Shown in pieces: positions 60,566 to 64,000 of a stretch of 64,000 nt of DNA. Source of the stretch: Lates calcarifer (lineage: Eukaryota; Chordata; Actinopteri; Centropomidae); NCBI RefSeq assembly GCF_001640805.2, contig NC_066835.1, positions 1,915,269 through 1,979,268 of the forward strand, in the 5' to 3' direction. Each line of letters opens with the position of its first letter. The first letter of the stretch is position 1. The notes under the pieces are model-generated. The model was given only the letters and a program-made list of their open reading frames with translations, ran no database searches and was not told the DNA's origin. The position numbers and the translations under genes are program-made.

Positions 60566-61689
60566 GAATTGGTCTGGAGAGCTCTGTGTTGATGTTGATC
60601 ATAACACTACTTGACAGCTCCCAGAACAAAATGCCCCAGTTGCCAGAGGGAGTGGGCACTCAACTGTACACAGATACTTTATTTATAGGTGGAGAAGATC
60701 AGAGAGAGGACAGGTTCACAAGGTCAGCTGCCAACACATCACTGTTTGTTTTTTGCATTGCTGGATGGCACTTCAGACAAACCACAAAAATGAGAAGAAT
60801 GTCCTTTGAGCAGGCACGTGGTGTATATGGAGCAGATTAATGCAATTTTTATTCAAGTACTTCTTTTACATATGAAGTCCCGCAAAGGCATGTTGACGTG
60901 TGAATGGTCTGGAATATCAAGTTCAACATGGAAGAGGTTCCAATCTTTGAAGGAGAAACAGAGCAGTCATTGCAATAAATAAGTGAATGGTGTCAGTTAA
61001 GCAGACAAAAATTATTACAGGTCTGCTGAGATTACTTAACACGATATGTCATATGATACTGTTTGTTGAGTCTTGGCAGAGGTGCCTTTAGAAATCTTTT
61101 GGTCCTAGTGATACTGATAATGTCAACAAAAGCTCTGAAAATGAAAAAAAAAACAAACAACAACAACAACAAAACACCCGATATGTTTCAGGCTCCCTGT
61201 CCAGCTCTGTCCCACCATCCAGGGCTTTCCCCCTCATGGCGCCCCAGAGTCTTGGCAGACGTAGGAGATAATAAGAAATCTGAGAAATCCTAGTCAGATT
61301 TACAGGGAGAAGTATCTGAATGAGTATATCCACATATAATCTACAGCTTTCATTCCCTAGAAGTACAAGAAGCAGGTCAAATTTGTTGGATGTCATAGGA
61401 TTTCATACTATTACTGGTTAGTGTACAAGCTAGCGTGATTGTTGGGTAAAGTGTAAAGTACTAGCAAAACTCTCTTATCTCTTTGATTGTCCTCCAACCA
61501 TCCACTTTCCTGCAAGGAGGTCATCTGATCCCAGTGGCCAGTCTTAAACTGAGATTAGGGACATGATCTGTTCCCTGTATAAAACCACCTCTTATCATGT
61601 AATCAAATGACCAAGTTAAGGTTATGACTCCAGACTGACAATGGTAAAATGTGGCTGAAAGCTGTGAGGCTAGGAGCTTAGGTATGTGA
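60566..61689. other. Unannotated sequence
   Basis: No gene or known repeat was recognised. An (AAC)n-like run lies at about 61152-61172. Confidence 0.4.
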
Positions 61690-62335
61690 AATGAGTACAG
61701 TACAGATGAGTGACAAAAAAAAAAAACCCTGAACAAATGAGAGTAGACACATAATGAAAAATGCTGAACAGGCCCAGTTGATTCTGATTTTGTATCAAGA
61801 TGGCAAGAGTAAAAAGATCTAAGTGACTCTGACAAAGGGTTCATTGAGTTCAGAGGTGGTAAGAGCCTCAGTCACAAAGACTGCTCAACCAGCTAATGCT
61901 TCAGTGGGAATGGTGACTAATGTGACATCTGCATTTAGATCTATAGGAAAGACATCAGTAAACAGGGTCGGAAATTGATGACCGTGATGCTTGTGCTCCA
62001 GTGCATCTTTGCAACTCTTCCTCAGGTGACCATGGGGAAACCATGGAGAAACCATGGGGACTGATCTACACAGATGTGGAAAAAAGTGATAAGGTCAGAT
62101 GAGGTCTGAATGCTTGACCCCTGCAGTGAGGGAATCTGGTGGTTCTCCTTAGAAGGAAAGGTCACTGCGAATGAATACAAGGTTATTCTGAGTGCAGACC
62201 TTTATTCTGTGATGAAACATTTCTATCCTGATGGGGATGGGCTCTTCTGGGATGACAATTCCCCAAGCCACAGGGTACGAGGGGTCACTGAATGGTTTGA
62301 TGAGTATAAAAACGATCACACCAAATGAGGGAATA
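61690..62335 (+). mobile_element. Tc1-like transposon, family C, truncated and decayed
   Basis: A third Tc1 family. From 61703 it carries the 5' leader (gagtgacaaaaaa..., ccctgaacaaatgagagt). A helix-turn-helix region starting near 61800 reads in pieces (gcctcagtcacaaagactgc, then tctataggaaagacatcagt). The DDE core is reached at 62130-62330 (EGKVTANEYKVILSADL, MKHFYPDGDGLFWDDNSP, VTEWFDEYKND). The conserved QDDNAP motif with the second catalytic aspartate is changed to WDDNSP. The segment with the first catalytic aspartate is shortened, and the gene stops before SPDLNPIEHLW. Dead copy. Confidence 0.82.
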
Positions 62336-62461
62336 TACAGATGATGACAGAATTAGGTCTTTGGCAAGTTACTTTTTTAGAATAGTTTTGACATGATATT
62401 CATGAAATGATTAGTTCAAATCCCATTTAACACCATTGTTTTAGAATAAATGAAACTCTTC

Positions 62462-62762
62462 TGGTGGCATGGTGGTGCAGTGTTCAGTACTGTCACCTCA
62501 CAGCAAGAAGGTTCCAGGTTCAAGCCCCTGGTTTGGCCTCCATTCTGTGTGGAGTTTGCATGTTCTCCCTGTGCCTGTGTGGGTTCTCTCTGGGTACTCT
62601 GGCTTCCTCCCACAGTCCAAAGACATGCAGGTTAGTTGGTGGACTAAATTGCCTGTAGGTGTGAATGTGAGTGTGAATGGTTGTTTGTCTATATATGTTG
62701 GCCCAGCGATGGGCTGGCGATCCATACAGGGTGTACCCCGCCTCTTGCCAAATGTCAGCTGG
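62462..62762 (+). repeat. tRNA-derived SINE, intact head, truncated tail
   Basis: The head has an A box TGGTGCAGTGT (62473-62483) and a B box GGTTCAAGCCC (62517-62527, consensus GGTTCGANTCC). The body follows: gtggagtttgcatgttctcc, cacagtccaaagacatgcag, gtgaatggttgtttgtct, and acagggtgtaccccgcctct. It breaks at 'gtcagctgg' (62755-62762) and runs into a T-rich tract in place of the normal (GGAT)n tail. Confidence 0.88.
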
Positions 62763-64000
62763 TATTTTTTTTTTTTTTTATTTACAGTAGATAAGGATAT
62801 TAACAAGTTTATAGAGGGATTTCTCACCAGTCCCACTGACTGCCTTACTGCTAAGGTCTAAACTTTTGGACCTGATAGAGAACTCACTCAGACCATTCCA
62901 CAATAAGAATTTCCTTAAAGAAAATACTACTCAGAAAGTCATTAAGTAAAACTAAACTAAAATCTCCCACAGCTCAAACCCTGTTAAAATCAACTGAAAA
63001 CAGCCAATATAGGCCATACAGACATCAAAGCCGAAGATGGAGTAATATTAGATCAGTTTACATTAGATTAGATGAGATGAAACTTTAATGATGCATGGGT
63101 GAAACTGGGTCACTGCAGCAGGCAAAAGAAGAAATAGAAGAATAGAAAAGGGAGAGAAGAGATGATAAAACAATTATAAAGACGAACACACTGAGTTTAA
63201 CTGTCACTAAATGAATAAAGATACAATGTCTCACATCTTTTTAATAAAGAGCTCCTCTTTGTTCACTGCAACAATTTTACCAAACTGATGAATGTTTGCA
63301 TTTTATATAACTATAGCTGGAAGACTATATGCACAGCATATGAATAAGCATCTTTGGCTGTCTGGATTACAGTTAAAGAGCGGATGTGCAGATGTGCCTC
63401 ACCACCAGCTGTTGATCGTCACACAGACGGAAAAACATATGTACTCAAATGTGTAGAGACTATAATAACCAGGCAGCCTACTAAAGCAGAAACTGAGTAT
63501 TGAATTAATTAATTAACTTAATCTGGTCTTCCTCTTTATCTATGGATAAAGGGATTCAGTTTGACAGATAGGCTGTTTATGGCACTATTCAAAGCTGCAC
63601 AGTGATTTGAAAGTTTCATAGTCTTGGTCTAGTGCAGGGGTCATGTCTAGTGCAAAGAGTCTCAAAGTACTTGTCAAGTGCACGGGTGTCAAAGTCTTGG
63701 TCCAGTGAACAGGCCTCAGTATTGATCTAGTGCAAAGGTGAAGTTTTAATGTACTCCCTGGTTTAAGTTCAGCTTTATTGTCATTTCCACACATAGTGCA
63801 GAAAGAAATATTAAGTATGTGTGCAAAGTATTAATAAGTGCAAGAGACAAAATAATTGTAGACTGAAATTAAAAACTGTAAACTCAAAATTAACATAACA
63901 GATACAAACACTACACACTTTTTTAGCAGCTACAGCTTGGCTCATTAGCAGCTGGCTCCTCTGTTAAAAAAAAAAGTGCAGCAAAATGGTTGTTGCAAAC
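62763..64000. other. Mostly unannotated right edge
   Basis: No gene was seen. A gattagatgagatgaaactt and gggtcactgcagcag stretch at 63062-63122 resembles a common fish retroelement tail, as does gttcagctttattgtcattt at 63767-63786. A degenerate tandem repeat lies at about 63615-63745. Confidence 0.4.
63615..63745. repeat. Degenerate tandem repeat with 'GTCTTGGTCTAGTGCA' units
   Basis: Related words recur several times: gtcttggtctagtgcagggg, tgtctagtgcaaagagtc, acttgtcaagtgcacgggtg, gtcttggtccagtgaacagg and attgatctagtgcaaaggtg. Spacing is about 25-32 bases, so this is an imperfect minisatellite. Confidence 0.6.

Noticed and set aside
60408..60659. Minus-strand frame with histidine-threonine repeats
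   Set aside because: Pure product of the TG microsatellite.
62469..62861. Overlapping 112-130 codon frames on both strands
   Set aside because: They lie inside the SINE and its T-rich junction; SINEs code for no protein.
1..64000. CRISPR arrays, rRNA, tRNA genes, prokaryotic operons
   Set aside because: None seen. The tRNA-like boxes present belong to SINE heads and do not form a tRNA cloverleaf gene that I could support.

Overview
The window looks like a gene-poor, repeat-rich stretch of a teleost (ray-finned fish) nuclear genome. The evidence is its dispersed repeats: several Tc1-like families, a mariner relic, hAT and piggyBac-type non-autonomous elements, an RTE-type LINE relic, a second LINE 3' fragment, tRNA-derived SINEs with recognisable A and B boxes, and several unclassified repeats common in fish. 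Base composition is AT-rich with CA/TG microsatellites. Family names rest on recognition of conserved protein and terminal motifs by eye; no search was run.

No intact protein-coding gene can be identified. Every open frame that I recognise is a broken transposon or retrotransposon gene; the others are short and look like chance frames. The window is most simply intergenic or intronic.

Layout: 1-11 kb mostly unannotated, with one decayed Tc1 copy at 2.0-3.1 kb. 11.2-13.2 kb is a cluster of hAT transposase C-terminus (-), deleted Tc1 (+) and LINE 3' end (+). A mariner 3' half sits at 19.6-19.9 kb. A SINE (26.0 kb), a cleanly bounded 562-bp hAT-type element with an 8-bp target duplication (27.75-28.31 kb) and a Tc1 copy (29.2-30.3 kb, -) follow. 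33-42 kb holds unclassified dispersed repeats, a 355-bp piggyBac-type element flanked by TTAA (37.36-37.71 kb) and two Tc1 copies of different families almost back to back (39.2-40.4 kb). 53-63 kb is the densest repeat zone: four SINE copies, an RTE relic, further Tc1/mariner relics and a long TG microsatellite.

The best sign of an unseen host gene is the CpG-rich segment at about 47.6-48.6 kb. It carries a G-quadruplex-type G-run array and, on the minus strand, an ATG followed 26 bases later by a consensus splice donor. If real, this would be a promoter and first coding exon of a minus-strand gene whose first intron could cover much of the left of the window. This is inference only.
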